Shown here piece after piece: positions 22,503-32,847 of a stretch of 41,570 nt of DNA. The position numbers and the translations under genes were made by a program. The notes under the pieces are model-generated. The model was not told where the DNA came from. It was given only the letters and a program-made list of their open reading frames with translations, and did no database searches. Position 1 is the first letter of the stretch. Each line of letters starts with the position of its first letter. The stretch covers positions 1 through 41,570 of the forward strand of contig FWCC01000409.1 of NCBI GenBank assembly GCA_900169235.1. Direction: 5' to 3'. This DNA comes from Zarea fungicola (Eukaryota; Ascomycota; Sordariomycetes; Hypocreales; Cordycipitaceae).

Positions 22503-24704
22503 CTACATATTTTCAAAATCCAGCGTCATCATCCAATTATAGTCAATCATCAAGTCGTCCGAGCTGAAAAGAAGATCCATTTCTCCGCTTGTTCCATCAG
22601 TATTTAAAAACACTTCTTCGTCTGCCATGTTCCTTGCACGCTCTACAGCGGCAGGCGTGGCTTTTCGAGCTAAGAAAGCCTAAATTAGCAACTCGTTATA
22701 GTTACTTCTGTATTATGGATGCGCAGCTTCCTGGCATGTAATGGCTTGTCCCCTGGCACTTACACGGATGGTTGCTTCTGCCAGTAGCGAAATTAGTCTG
22801 ACCACCAAATTCCTTTCGCCACCACCAGAAACAGTCAAAAGCTGCGCTCATAGATAATCTCGTTCGGACCTGACTATAAAGTGGATCGACAGATTCACCA
22901 GCGTCCGTCCTGAATATTTTCTCACTGTGCCACAGTTGGCCGAGTATTGATGCACCGCGAGCACTCAAATCATTGTTTTGTAAGGACAGATTTCGAAGTG
23001 CCATGATTGCCGCGAAATATGCCTTTTGGCCATGCTCCAAATTAATATGGGCGGCCAGCTCACTGCGGCGGATCCTTAGTATTGATAACGCTGCTAGCAT
23101 GAGCCTGCTGGCCCCAAATGGAAAATCTTGCATTGCTTGGCCGTCCAGCCCGTCCGTTGATGTACCGCTCAGTGTATCGCAGGCCAAGGTAAACAAGCAA
23201 ATGAAGATGTCTGGTCTGCGAACACTGTGGTGAGCTAGGAAATTATATGCCAAGATATGCAAGCGGTAAGCGTGCAGATACAGTTTGTCTGACAGAGATT
23301 AGCAGGGAAGTTTTTCGAGGAGTCTCGTCGCGGAGTCCGCCATTACCAATGTCGGTTGGAGCTCTGGGTGATATTTCCAGCAGCTCCGAGTCAAAATAGC
23401 TGATGAGTGAGACTATGGTATTGCTCTGCCGGTTGCTGGTGTGTTCCATTTCCTTGCTTAACGCAGCAGTTGCACGCATCATTATCTCATGGAGGCGGGA
23501 TCGAAAGCTAGCACGAGTCAATAGCTCCGAAACCTGCGCCTCGTCTGCGTCCGCGTTGGTATTTGGAAGATTCATGCCGCCCAAAGCCAGTGGCGCGATT
23601 CCATCACGCAGTGAGATGCTATACCACGTGTTATCCATTGCACAACTTGGCATTCATTGGCAGTGCCAACGTACCTGTAGTAAACCTCGCAGCATACTCG
23701 CCAAAGCAACGCACGTCGCACTGCTTCTGAAGTGTCTGCATTAATTGCCGTCCGCGTAAAGTCTTGCCCAATTCCAAATATATGCAAGCCAACCTGTCTT
23801 GAAAAGTGCAACGCGGCACCAGATAGGACAAGGCTGACATCTCGATACATGGTGTTCATCGGCACTGGCCACATTGCCAGAAGTAGCAGACCTTGGATAG
23901 TGAGGAGGGGATAAGAGCGAGATTCAAGAGCTAAAAATGCCATGGCGTTCAATTTAGGCGCCAGTACGCCCAAGAGTGTCGGATCTTTCGCGTAATATCT
24001 GCTGCCAACGTAGACTATGGTCCAGAACAAGAATGGGCATTTTTGGTGATAGTCATCAGGGGTCATGGATGGTTCGATCGTTGGCAAAAAGTTGGGCGCA
24101 TATATAGTAGAAAATCTTCGTCATGTTAGTCACATAAAGTGAAGGAATAAAATACACTGACCTAACGAAGCAGTCGTAGATTGTCGAGCTAGCAATTTCT
24201 TGGCCTTCGAAATGTTGTGATGAGCAGCCATCTTCGTCTGGCAAGACAATTTCTGTACTGTTTTTCGCTACTGATAATCTAGGGGACGTCACACTATCAA
24301 GTACCAATGAAGTCAAACCGGTAGTCGGTTCACTACTCTGGGGCGGTAGCGGTGGCAGAGGAGGCTGCCTGTTCGTCTCACAATCTATTGGTCGCACAGG
24401 CGAGCCTCGACTGGATGCTCCATTATCCAACTGCTCGGAAGCCAATCCGCCCCGTGCCGCCTCTAGCTCTTTTTGCAGTTGCGCTTTGGTCTTGCGGGCT
24501 GCCGATGATTGCGAGATTTGGCAATCCAGCCCCATTCGGCGACATCTCCCACATACCCGCGGTGGCTCAGCATCGCATTTAACCTACGGCAGGTCAGATT
24601 CAATGTACAAACCGTATTAATGGATAATTTTGACATACTTTTTGTATTCTACATTCTGTACAGGCTGGCTGGCGTCGCCGTCGCTGCTGCTCTGGGGCCA
24701 TCAT
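22503..24704 (-). CDS. Zn2Cys6 transcription factor, probable cluster regulator
   Basis: Six exons (24639-24704, 24162-24583, 23675-24115, 23347-23618, 22764-23288 and 22503-22669) give 630 aa. The zinc cluster is split by intron 1: C15-X2-C18-X6-C25-X7-C33-X2-C36-X6-C43, preceded by a basic QQRRRRQ. A short coiled coil follows (AQLQKELEAA). The middle region from about 163 (RFSTIYAPNFLP, SPFLFW-like KCPFLFWTIVYVGSRYY) is the fungal-specific regulatory domain of the Zn2Cys6 family. The acidic, Met-rich C-terminus (DLLFSSDDLMIDYNWMMTL) resembles an activation tail. It lies at the edge of the aconitase/lyase/decarboxylase/NRPS block with only 463 bp to the aconitase-like gene. Its own promoter carries the GCCGA/TCGGC elements seen upstream of other cluster genes, which suggests autoregulation. 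All splice junctions keep frame. Confidence 0.87.
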
Positions 24705-24725
24705 CTTTGAAGAGTTGCCGGTGTT

Positions 24726-24755
24726 GCCGAAGCGGTCGCAAGAGCAAGCTTCGGC
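24726..24755 (-). promoter_or_regulatory. GCCGAAGC / GCTTCGGC dyad at the regulator gene
   Basis: A perfect 8-bp inverted repeat, GCCGAAGC (24726-24733) and GCTTCGGC (24748-24755), separated by 14 bp and 22-51 bp upstream of the ATG. CGG-containing dyads are the usual targets of Zn2Cys6 dimers. Similar GCCGA/TCGGC dyads lie upstream of the lyase/aconitase pair and the decarboxylase. Confidence 0.5.
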
Positions 24756-24768
24756 CTGCGAGAGACAC

Positions 24769-24791
24769 GCCGAACTAGCCGATCATGCCGA
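24769..24791 (-). promoter_or_regulatory. Three TCGGC units at exact 9-bp spacing
   Basis: GCCGA occurs on the plus strand at 24769, 24778 and 24787, i.e. TCGGC-N4 repeated three times on the gene strand. The same TCGGC-N4 phasing, four times, is found upstream of the PEBP gene (30103-30134). A candidate tandem binding site for one regulator. Confidence 0.45.
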
Positions 24792-25167
24792 TCGTACAGT
24801 GCGCCTCTTATCAAGGGTTGACATCCACACTGTTTTACCGACGCGCTTGGCCATTCGCGGCCTATTTGGCAAATGTCTTAGTTGACGGCAGTTTGCAGAG
24901 CAACTTGAAGAAAGAGCTCCCATGTACTTCTGTCTATGTATTCGAATTATTGAGCTGCAAGAAACCTTGGCCTGGACGCTACAGGAACTGGCAGTCTCTC
25001 AGTGGGTTCACTAGAATAAAAATGTAACAACGCGGTGCTGATCATGGGAGTCAATGAAATTATGCCGAGAGAGGTGAGCCTCGAAATAATAAAACCAGAC
25101 TTATCTTGATTTGAGGTGTGCAAAGTAGGAGAGTGAGAGTACATAGTTTCCAATTCGCGAAGGCTAT

Positions 25168-28160
25168 TTACCAAACTAATGTCGGATCCGCCGACTCCTG
25201 CAAAGGTTTCTTAGGAGGCTTTGAGCCTGCCATCCCGTTTTTACAGAGAATTTTGAATATTTCCTTGCCATATTTTTTGAACGCTGGCGTAACTCCCCCA
25301 ACATCAACAAGAGACTTCTCAATTTCGCTCAACGAGAAATCAAATTTTCGGCCTGCTACTTGTACAAGGTTGCGGGCAAGATCAATTTGAATGCCCTCAC
25401 CATCGACAGCGGCGTCAAAAAAGTCTCTGTCTGTTATCGTGATCCCAATCATCCCAAGGCTTGGTTGATTGCGGCTATAAATGAATGCAAACGATTCTGC
25501 AATAACGCATTTTACTCCGCATCCTAGTCGAGTATGTTAGCTTACGTTGACAGGACCAATCTCAATAAATTTTGACGATTACCAAGTAAAGCCAAGACAG
25601 CTTGCTCGCGCGATGACCCGCATCCAAACGCTTTGCCAGCGACAACTACATCATAGCCATCTTTAACGCGTTGTCGAAAAGCCGGGTTGGTAAACTCCAG
25701 ACAGTGCGACCCCAGAGCTTCATTCGTTCGAGACGTGACCAGAAACTGGGCGGGTGCGAGCTACAATGTGCTCGATTAGTGATCCGCTCGTCGTGAAATT
25801 AAAAAAAAAAAAATGAAACGAACCGCGTCTGTATCCACGAAATCGCCAAGCCTCTGGATCTTGCCAGAAATTGCTCGTTTGGCTGCCTCTGCGACCGAGC
25901 CATCAGCTATCGATGACATCTTTTTGCCTGCGGAAATTGTTTCAACTTCTTCAAGAGCTCTCTCAAGTCTTGCTTCCAAGTCCGAGCCTTCTTTGTCAGG
26001 TCGAGAGTGGTCTGCTGGATGCACATAAACCGGCTGACTTGCAGCGTCGAACCCATCCCTCCAGATTGAGCCGCGACTTTTCAGGGCTTGCCACCTTGCC
26101 GATGGAATCTTGTCAATAAGAGACTGCGGGTCTGTAATCTTCATACTAAACGATGAAGCTGCAACGGTCGCTGCGGATGCGAGATGTCCAATTGAACCTT
26201 GAATTCCAAGCAAATTGGCAAATCAGTGTCTTGTATCTGCAAAAAGTAGGACACGTCACATACCTTTGCCCATCCTGTTCTCAAAATTTCGATTCTGTGA
26301 AGAAAGCCACACCTCCCCTGGTTTTGCAGCATCTGCTGACATGCCAACGCAGTAGCTGCATCCAGGGATGCCAACTTCAAACCCTGCGTCTCTATAAATT
26401 GCTGCTAGTCCCGATTTTTCAAGATTATCGAGAATTGGACGAGATCCCGGGACCATTTTTTTTGTTTTCCCGTCATTTACAGGCATCATTCCGTTCAGCA
26501 GACCTTGTTCGAGTACAAGAGCCCCAAGGATAATGTCCTCTTCGGCAGTTGTGCATGCACCGATGAAACAGCCGTCCAGGGGCAGACCAACCATGTCAGT
26601 GACGGCGACGACATCATCGGGGTTTGGATACTTGGCCACAAAAGATGATACCATTGAGAGATCAATTTCAAATGTCACTGCATAGGTAGCATTTTCATCG
26701 GGGCACAAGTAGATTGATGCTTCTCTGTGTCTTGCAAGCCGTCGGCTGTCAATGAATGCCTTTGTAATGTGATCAGGAACAAAAATTCCTGTAACACCGC
26801 CAAACTCCTACACCCTCTATGTTAGCTAATAGGTAAGATGGAAGTTTAGCTTTGTTGGTACTTGCAGTTGTCATATTCGCAATAGCAAATCTTGCGTCCG
26901 GTGAAAGATAGGTCAGACCCGGGCCAGTATACTCGACAATGCGATCTGCAGCAACTGTGTTTCGCTTCAACTGTTGTAAAACGTATAGTATAATATCCTT
27001 TCCTCCAACACCAGGAGCGGGACGCCCATTGAATCTGATGTTAATTACCTCCGGTATTTTGAACCAAATCTCACCAGTGATGAGCCCCATTGTAACATCC
27101 GCAGCCCCAAGACCAATAGAGAGACAGCCGTTGGCGCCGGACGAGCAAGTATGCGAATCAGATCCAATAATAAACATCCCAGGTTGTGCACGCTCTCGGA
27201 AGAACTCGGTATGCATAATTGTGTACTGGTAAGTCCTGACTGTTAGCCCTGCCAACAGAACAGTTTGAGGAAAACTTTACTTACATTCATGCCTTGATAG
27301 TCTGTCATTTTGAAAACCTTTCGGGCGTTTTCAGACGATTCGATCAGTTTCTTGACAATTGGGGAATGGTTGACTCTAGGATCCACAACATGGTCTCCTG
27401 CGAGCCAGAATCGATCATTGCGAAAGATTCCAGGTTGACCAACGTCATCATAAGTCTTTTCCATGCCCTAGAATTCAGTTATTAAGGATGTCCACATAGA
27501 TTAGAGCAGACCTGTATTATCCATTGAGATTCCACGTACGGACCAAGATGCCTCTGATGCCAAAATCCAGTCAATTGATACCAAGATCGTATCGCCTGCC
27601 CGAGCGAGGCCTTTGGTGCTTCGCGAGTGTATCGCGAAGATCTTTTCGGCTGTGTTCATAGGCGGCCGGCCAGTTGGTACAGTTGGCTGTGTCTTGGGCG
27701 CCGTCACTCCGTTACGGTCCTCAGAGTTCAAGGACTCGAGCCCTACAAAACCGACAAATTAGCGGAGATGATGATTCAGGTCGTGGCTCCGACGTACAGG
27801 CGGCCAGCAGCAAGTTTACTTCTTGTATAATCACAGCTGTGTTGCTGCTTCCTTGGTCTAGGCCTAGGCCTCCATGGCTGGGTGATGTCGAACAGATTTC
27901 CGATACGTGTTCAAATACACTGCCTTCTCGCATAAACCCACCTAACGACAGTTGGTGAGAAACTGTTGATAATAGGTCCAATATGTGGTGTCCACCTTGG
28001 TAAGTGGTTAGCAATGTACGTGGTCAAGGTGCGAAAGTTGCTCACTTGGAGCAGCGAAGGAAGCTAATTTTACTCCCCGGGAATCTTCCAATAAATTAAG
28101 CCAGTCCTGTAGGACTATTGAGCCATCATCCAGGTCTATGTTAGTAGTTTCGTCAGCCAT
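25168..28160 (-). CDS. Aconitase / 3-isopropylmalate-isomerase-type hydro-lyase, large and small domains fused
   Basis: Nine exons (28046-28160, 27798-27995, 27540-27742, 27285-27467, 26866-27225, 26264-26807, 25824-26197, 25583-25760 and 25168-25523) give 836 aa with frame kept throughout. Residues from about 133 ([12 protein letters not shown]) form the aconitase catalytic region: [24 protein letters not shown] (254-266), and the 4Fe-4S ligands Cys438 (FIGACTTA), Cys503 and Cys506 (PGCSYC). The CX2C pair resembles isopropylmalate isomerase and homoaconitase rather than mitochondrial aconitase. The swivelling small domain follows, with [13 protein letters not shown] for substrate binding. 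It should dehydrate/rehydrate a 2- or 3-hydroxy di- or tricarboxylate, possibly supplying a cis-aconitate-like substrate to the decarboxylase at 31387. Residues 1-132 are an extra segment; Met133 is an alternative start. Intron 5 appears to be GC-AG (26808-26865). It is divergent from the lyase gene. Confidence 0.85.
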
Positions 28161-28478
28161 CAGAAATAGGCAAATCCGCTGAAAAGGTGGCGATTCTTGT
28201 TAATAATAGCAAGGGAAAGCAAAACAGCCAATTATTCTTTCTTGAATTTCAGTTACTTCTGGATTTTTTTATCCTTATATGGTTATTGGTGCAAAGGGTG
28301 AGGGAAGTACCGAACTGTCGAAGTTGGAAGACTGTGCCGAAGTCCGCCATGATTCGGCATCCTGGCGCATGCGTGTCTTCCTCTACGTAGAGCAAGCGAG
28401 AAATTCAAGGAACTTACTTAAACTGCCTCAATATCTCAAAAGAAAAACCGGACTGCAGCGTCTTAAATTTGTTGTAAC
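28161..28478. promoter_or_regulatory. Bidirectional promoter, aconitase-like / lyase genes
   Basis: 318 bp between the two ATGs, so the genes probably share control. It holds a 7-bp dyad TGCCGAA (28335-28341) / TTCGGCA (28353-28359) with an 11-bp spacer enclosing GTCCGCC. That lies 120 bp from the lyase ATG and about 175 bp from the aconitase ATG. The dyad and its GTCCG core resemble the site at 33022-33047 upstream of the decarboxylase. Confidence 0.55.
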
Positions 28479-29520
28479 ATGCCACTAGCAATGACTGGCC
28501 GATTTTCTGCAGCTGAACCCAACTCTCCCGTCGCGAGGCTTCGTGCCGAACTTTCTGCGGCAGACAACATAGTCGTTGGACCTGGAGTTTATGATGGACT
28601 TACAGCACGCATTGCCCTTAAAGCCGGATTCGAATGTCTTTACATGGTCAGTTTCAAGTCCGGGTAACTAGTTGTATTTGCTGACATGAAAGTCATCAGA
28701 CCGGCGCGGGTACGACCATGTCCAGACTAGGCATGCCTGATATTGGCTTAGCAACGCTCAACGACATGAGAGATAATGCGGCAATGATTGCAGGTCTTGA
28801 ACCTTCTGTTCCGCTTGTCGCGGATGCCGACACTGGATATGGAGGTAGCAAAATCTACACGCGCTTGCAGGACACACCACTAACGCTGGGAACTTTGTAG
28901 GTCCAGTTATGGTTGGACGAACAGTGAAGCAATATATCCGGGCCGGGGTCGCAGCATTACACTTGGAGGACCAAGTCCACTCAAAGCGATGCGGCCATTT
29001 GCTGAACAAGCAGCTTGTCGACAACGCTGAATTTATCTCTCGAATTCGTGCCGCAGTAATGGCAAGGGAGGAATCCAAAGGTGATATTGTAATTATCGCT
29101 CGTACCGATGCTTTACAAGAACTAGGTTACGAAGCTGCAAGAGATCGGCTAAAGGAGGCGATCGCTGTTGGTGCTGATGCCGCTTTCCTGGAAGGGCTGA
29201 CAAGCATTGAGCAGGGCCGACAGATCTGCCAGGACTTGGCCCCGTCCCCAGTTCTATTCAATTGTGTGCCTGGCGGCCTGTCTCCAACACTATCAGTGCA
29301 AGAGGCAAAAGATCTTGGCTTCAAGATGATTATATTTCCTGGCCTCTTTCTAAGCCCGGTAACTGTTGCTGCCACTGCGGCCGCCACGACGCTGAAGTCT
29401 CAAGGCTCTGTCGAAAATAGTGGAGGTTCGCCCAAGACGATCTTTGAGATCTGTGGGATTCGTAAGCTCATGGAGTTTGATGGAGCTGCTGGAGGCAAAA
29501 TGTATGAAAGGGACGTTTGA
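28479..29520 (+). CDS. Isocitrate lyase/PEP-mutase superfamily lyase (methylisocitrate-lyase-like)
   Basis: Exons 28479-28646, 28700-28844 and 28901-29520 give 310 aa; introns are 53 and 56 nt with CTGAC and CTAAC branches. The TIM-barrel landmarks of the ICL/PEPM superfamily are present: GVYDGLTARIA, TGAGTTMSRLG, the metal-binding DADTGYGG (98-105), HLEDQ (125-129), and the catalytic-cysteine loop KRCGH with Cys135. That loop marks the lyase/hydrolase branch (2-methylisocitrate, 2,3-dimethylmalate, oxaloacetate) and not PEP mutase, which lacks it. The later part has VPGGLSPTLS and IIFPGLF. It should cleave or form a C-C bond beside a carboxylate, releasing pyruvate, glyoxylate or oxalate depending on substrate. 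Length fits the short ICL/PEPM enzymes rather than true isocitrate lyase (over 500 aa). A second ATG at 28491 is possible. Confidence 0.87.
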
Positions 29521-30379
29521 TAGAATTCTCAGACAGACTGAAATTGAAGCTCGATGTTTTAAATTAATAAAAAAGATATGCATATTTCAGCAGTTAAAAA
29601 TTGAGTTCTGGTGGCGAAAGTGTCGTTGAGTATAACATTGCGACATCACTAGGTTAGTGGCTGCTGCTCGCTACTTCTTCAAACTGTCAGAAAAGCAAAA
29701 CTCCAAGGCTCATCATTCTAGGATACAATATACTTTGCTGAGAAATTTGCTTGCTGGAACCGAGGGACAGTCACCATAAAACAGGCCATGTCTATAGAAG
29801 GGCGTGTCTACCAAGGCAATTCAACGTTGCTCGTTCAGCTACACCGGGAAACGTGTGCAAGTACTAGGCACTGTGCTGTGGGGGAATGGCCGCTAGAAAG
29901 CCACTTCACAATTACGTTCATGCGATCTCGCCAGCCTCACCTGTCGCCGCAATGTTTAACACGCCAAATAATATCGAAGGGCTACTAGCTAGAGGAGGAG
30001 TAATACAGAGATTTAATGGAAATTATAATATTTACGGACTTCAGCGGCGCCTGAGTCAAAGCCGCTCAGCCTCCTGTATGTACCGTGGACTTTCACCTCA
30101 CATCGGCGCCATCGGCCACTTCGGCCACCTCGGCGAAATCAACCACATTAACTAGTTTATGACCCTCACTTTACTGGTACGCAAAGAAAGTTCAGGATAA
30201 GACATCCAATTCCTGCCAGTACGAAATTATCTGTACGTACAAGTGGAACCGTTGCCGATTTTCCGGCCAGTTACTCAAATACTGCAACGCAAAGGAAATT
30301 CTTCCTGGCACTCTCATACTCCAATCGCATCCAACTCCCGGAGAACATATTTGAGCCGCTTGAAACAGAAATCAATAAA
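29521..30379. promoter_or_regulatory. Intergenic with PEBP-gene promoter
   Basis: 860 bp with no supported gene. Near the middle is an AGCGGC (30043-30048) / GCCGCT (30061-30066) inverted repeat, followed by the 9-bp tandem units at 30102-30137. A CGG-N14-CCG pair lies at 30339-30358 just before the PEBP ATG. Confidence 0.45.
30102..30137 (+). promoter_or_regulatory. Four tandem 9-bp units with TCGGC core
   Basis: The units read ATCGGCGCC, ATCGGCCAC, TTCGGCCAC and CTCGGCGAA, so TCGGC recurs at 30103, 30112, 30121 and 30130. They lie about 243 bp upstream of the PEBP ATG. The same TCGGC-N4 phasing occurs in the cluster regulator's promoter in the same orientation relative to the gene. Confidence 0.5.
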
Positions 30380-30988
30380 ATGGCAATTGATGCGCAGCTT
30401 AGTGGCGCTCTGGAAGCCCTTCGCGAACAAAAGATCGCCGTCTTGGGAATAAAATTTAACAGCACTGAAATCAATCCTGGTGATTTTGTCAACAAGGGAG
30501 GTATGTCGGCACTTTTCATCCCTGCCCTCACTGTATTACTGACTGTCATGGTTGCTAACTTGAATACGCTCACAGATGCGAGGACCACTCCAGTAGTCTC
30601 GTTTGACACAGCAAACCCGGCACAGAAGTACATCGTGCTCTGTCTTGATCCTGACGCACCCCACCCGTCTGCAAGCTTCTTGCTCAGTCCTATCCTGCAT
30701 TGGCTGCAAGGTAATCTCCAGATTCCATCCGATGGGAGCAAAGTGTTTGCTGCGACAGAAGCCGTCATGGCTGGGTATAGGCCGCCGAACCCGCCCGGCT
30801 TTAGCCCACCACACAGATACTTGTTTCTGCTGTATGAGCAACCAGACACGCTAAATCTCCAGCAACATATACCAAAGGACGGAGAGCAGCTGGGCCTTTG
30901 GCCACGTCTAAAGTACGATCATCACCAATTGCTGCAAAAGATGGGCTTGGGCGAGCCTGTGGCAGCAAATTACTTTATTAGCAGCTAA
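30380..30988 (+). CDS. Phosphatidylethanolamine-binding (PEBP) family protein
   Basis: Exons 30380-30500 and 30576-30988 give 177 aa. The 75-nt intron (GTATGT...CACAG, branch GCTAAC) is a multiple of three without a stop, so an unspliced frame is also open; splicing is chosen because it joins VNKG to DARTTPVVSF as expected in the fold. PEBP hallmarks are the anion-pocket motif CLDPDAPHPS and the PPHRYLFLLYEQ segment of the second conserved region; LHWLQGNL matches the region between. No signal peptide, so cytosolic. PEBPs bind phospholipids or carboxylates/phosphates. In fungal maleidride clusters PEBP-like proteins assist assembly of carboxylate-rich monomers, so a member beside aconitase-, PrpD- and lyase-type genes fits a direct role in this pathway. 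That role is inference. Confidence 0.87.
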   Translation: MAIDAQLSGALEALREQKIAVLGIKFNSTEINPGDFVNKGGMSALFIPALTVLLTVMVANLNTLTDARTTPVVSFDTANPAQKYIVLCLDPDAPHPSASFLLSPILHWLQGNLQIPSDGSKVFAATEAVMAGYRPPNPPGFSPPHRYLFLLYEQPDTLNLQQHIPKDGEQLGLWPRLKYDHHQLLQKMGLGEPVAANYFISS

Positions 30989-31386
30989 ATTACCACTAAT
31001 AACAAAGTTGTACTAGTCCATGGCGTCGGAGGCGTGATTCAATAGCTGCCTCCACAGCCAAGTTTGTACCCAAGGTTGTTCGACTACGATGGTCTTTAAC
31101 TACACTTGATCACTAGCCTAAGGACGAGCCTTGGAAACACTCTCGGCTTTCTGTCCAGTGCAAATAAATTGTAACTGAGAAAAATCATTACTATTTTACT
31201 ATTTTACTAGTTGCCTGTTAAAATTACAAGAGAGCCCTATCCTTTATAATTTTGTTGCATCTTTTTTGGCCTGGCGGCGCGGCCACAATAGCACTGTCCC
31301 ACTTACATCCCCTTGCATGTGGCCGAGAACTACAAAACAAGGAAAATATTTCTATCAAACCAAATAATATTGTATTCATGTAAAAC
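30989..31386. other. Intergenic between convergent PEBP and decarboxylase genes
   Basis: 398 bp of 3' flanks; AT-rich with T-runs. Nothing else seen. Confidence 0.4.
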
Positions 31387-32847
31387 TTAAGTGATTACAT
31401 TATTTGTTTTCCCAGACAAAAGCTGGCTCAGCGAGCTGATATCGTCACAAGTGTCCAGCCTTAAAACAATCCTTTCAATCGCTTCAGCTCTTTTGTCATC
31501 AATTACTCCCTTTGTCAAAGCCCTCCATTTTTTCACAATTTCCTCATTTGACAGTGGTGGTAAAACGCCTCTCGCTGCTAAGCGTTCGCATACCAGCGGA
31601 TCTGTGCTTCCCTTGAACCAAATACTGACCCGTGTGCGCATTTTGTCTGTGAAATCTGTCATCACACACTCAGTTTTCGCCACGAGGTCCCATATCCCAT
31701 CTCTACACAACTCGGCCGAGGAGAACTGCGCAGGAAAAACTGCATTATCGACAAGATAAGTCGCTGCGCAATATGCATTATTCATTTGGGCGCCGGTTGC
31801 CGTAATGGGTCGCTCTGCTTTCCATCCGCCATGCTCAAAGGCCGGTTTACTAAGTTCAATGAGAATCCTATCAATGCATCCCAGCTGACTCATTTCCTCT
31901 GGGTGCTGGCCTCGTAAATCAATTAGGCAGTCAATTGTGTTATGTGTACCGGCCATGCTCGCGTACGGCTTAACACACACGCTCTTCATTTGCCAGATCT
32001 CGCCAAGGTCCTTGGAAATCTCCTCGACGACATATGGGGGGTCCATACCATTGCCGCTGCTGAACTGCTTCAAGAAACCTCCATATTCTCGTTCAAAGAC
32101 TCTCTTGATCCCGGCATAGCCACTTCGTGCGAGAAAGGCGCCAAGGACCCCGTTGCGGGCGGCAAACCCGTGCTGCATACGTTTTACTTCAGACTCGAAC
32201 TGGGCCGACATCAAGCCACCAGCCTGAGTGCACGCGATCCCCAAAGCATCCTCGATCGCGCCAGGAGGGAGACGCAGCAGCCTGGAAACTGCCGCCGCAG
32301 AGGCAGATGGACCAAATACTGCACCAGAGTGCCATCCCATGGACAGCACGTGAGAGCCACGCAATCCAAGGCCAACTCGCGGCCCAACCTCCAATCCTGC
32401 AACATATGCTAGAAGAAATTCTTCGCCGCTGAACTTTTTAGGCTCAGTAGCAGAGCTTCCTTCATGCTCAGCGGCTGCTAACAAGGCGGGTAGCAGTAGA
32501 CTGTTCGAATGGAGTGGAGCACCGGCATGCCAGTCATCGAGTTCAAATCCTTGAATGAAAGAGCTGTTCAGCATGGCAGCATTGAGGGCAGTCATGCGAC
32601 GCTCGTGGCCAATAATGTTGGCCGTTCCAGAGGTGGGCTCCAATGCAAAGAGCGCCGCGGCAGCTCTCTCCGACCATGGTAAGTGTGCGCCAACCAGCGC
32701 ACAAGCAATTCCATCGAGTACCAGATACTTTGCTCGTGTCTGAAGATCTTGCGGGATGGACTTCCATGATAGCGAAGATACCCAAGTGCAAAGCAAGCCT
32801 GTAGGACTCGCTGGATCGGAGCATTCCTGTGTTGGCGATTGAGCCAT
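31387..32847 (-). CDS. MmgE/PrpD-family, cis-aconitate decarboxylase-like
   Basis: Single exon, 486 aa, the length of fungal cis-aconitate decarboxylases (about 490). The sequence strongly resembles that group: RAKYLVLDGIACALVGA (38-54), ELDDWH (102-107), GWHSGAVFG (171-179), ALGIACTQAGGLMSAQ (201-216) and KRMQHGFAARNG (222-233). Residues placed like the active-site set of known cis-aconitate decarboxylases are kept: Asp104/105, His107 or His113, His173, Lys222 and His302. The expected reaction is cis-aconitate (or an alkylated analogue) to itaconate plus CO2. PrpD dehydratase (2-methylcitrate) is the other family option but fits less well. No targeting sequence is obvious. The neighbouring aconitase-like gene could supply the substrate. 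A TATAAGG-like element lies on the minus strand near 32970, and the dyad at 33022-33047 is a candidate activator site. Confidence 0.87.
   Translation of the reverse strand: MAQSPTQECSDPASPTGLLCTWVSSLSWKSIPQDLQTRAKYLVLDGIACALVGAHLPWSERAAAALFALEPTSGTANIIGHERRMTALNAAMLNSSFIQGFELDDWHAGAPLHSNSLLLPALLAAAEHEGSSATEPKKFSGEEFLLAYVAGLEVGPRVGLGLRGSHVLSMGWHSGAVFGPSASAAAVSRLLRLPPGAIEDALGIACTQAGGLMSAQFESEVKRMQHGFAARNGVLGAFLARSGYAGIKRVFEREYGGFLKQFSSGNGMDPPYVVEEISKDLGEIWQMKSVCVKPYASMAGTHNTIDCLIDLRGQHPEEMSQLGCIDRILIELSKPAFEHGGWKAERPITATGAQMNNAYCAATYLVDNAVFPAQFSSAELCRDGIWDLVAKTECVMTDFTDKMRTRVSIWFKGSTDPLVCERLAARGVLPPLSNEEIVKKWRALTKGVIDDKRAEAIERIVLRLDTCDDISSLSQLLSGKTNNVIT

Larger units (their letters stand above)
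24705..25167. other. Intergenic: regulator promoter and aconitase-like 3' flank
   Basis: 463 bp between two minus-strand genes. The left part holds the regulator's promoter elements (24726-24755 and 24769-24791, listed separately). No coding frame. Confidence 0.5.

Noticed and set aside
28479..29520. Phosphonate pathway (PEP mutase next to aconitase-like and NRPS genes, as in phosphinothricin-type clusters)
   Set aside because: The active-site loop is KRCGH, the lyase/hydrolase form, and the EDK...NS signature of PEP mutase is absent. No phosphonopyruvate decarboxylase is seen.
30102..30137. Short tandem repeat as a CRISPR-like array or microsatellite
   Set aside because: Units are 9 bp with no spacers; phasing of TCGGC and promoter position fit transcription-factor sites better.
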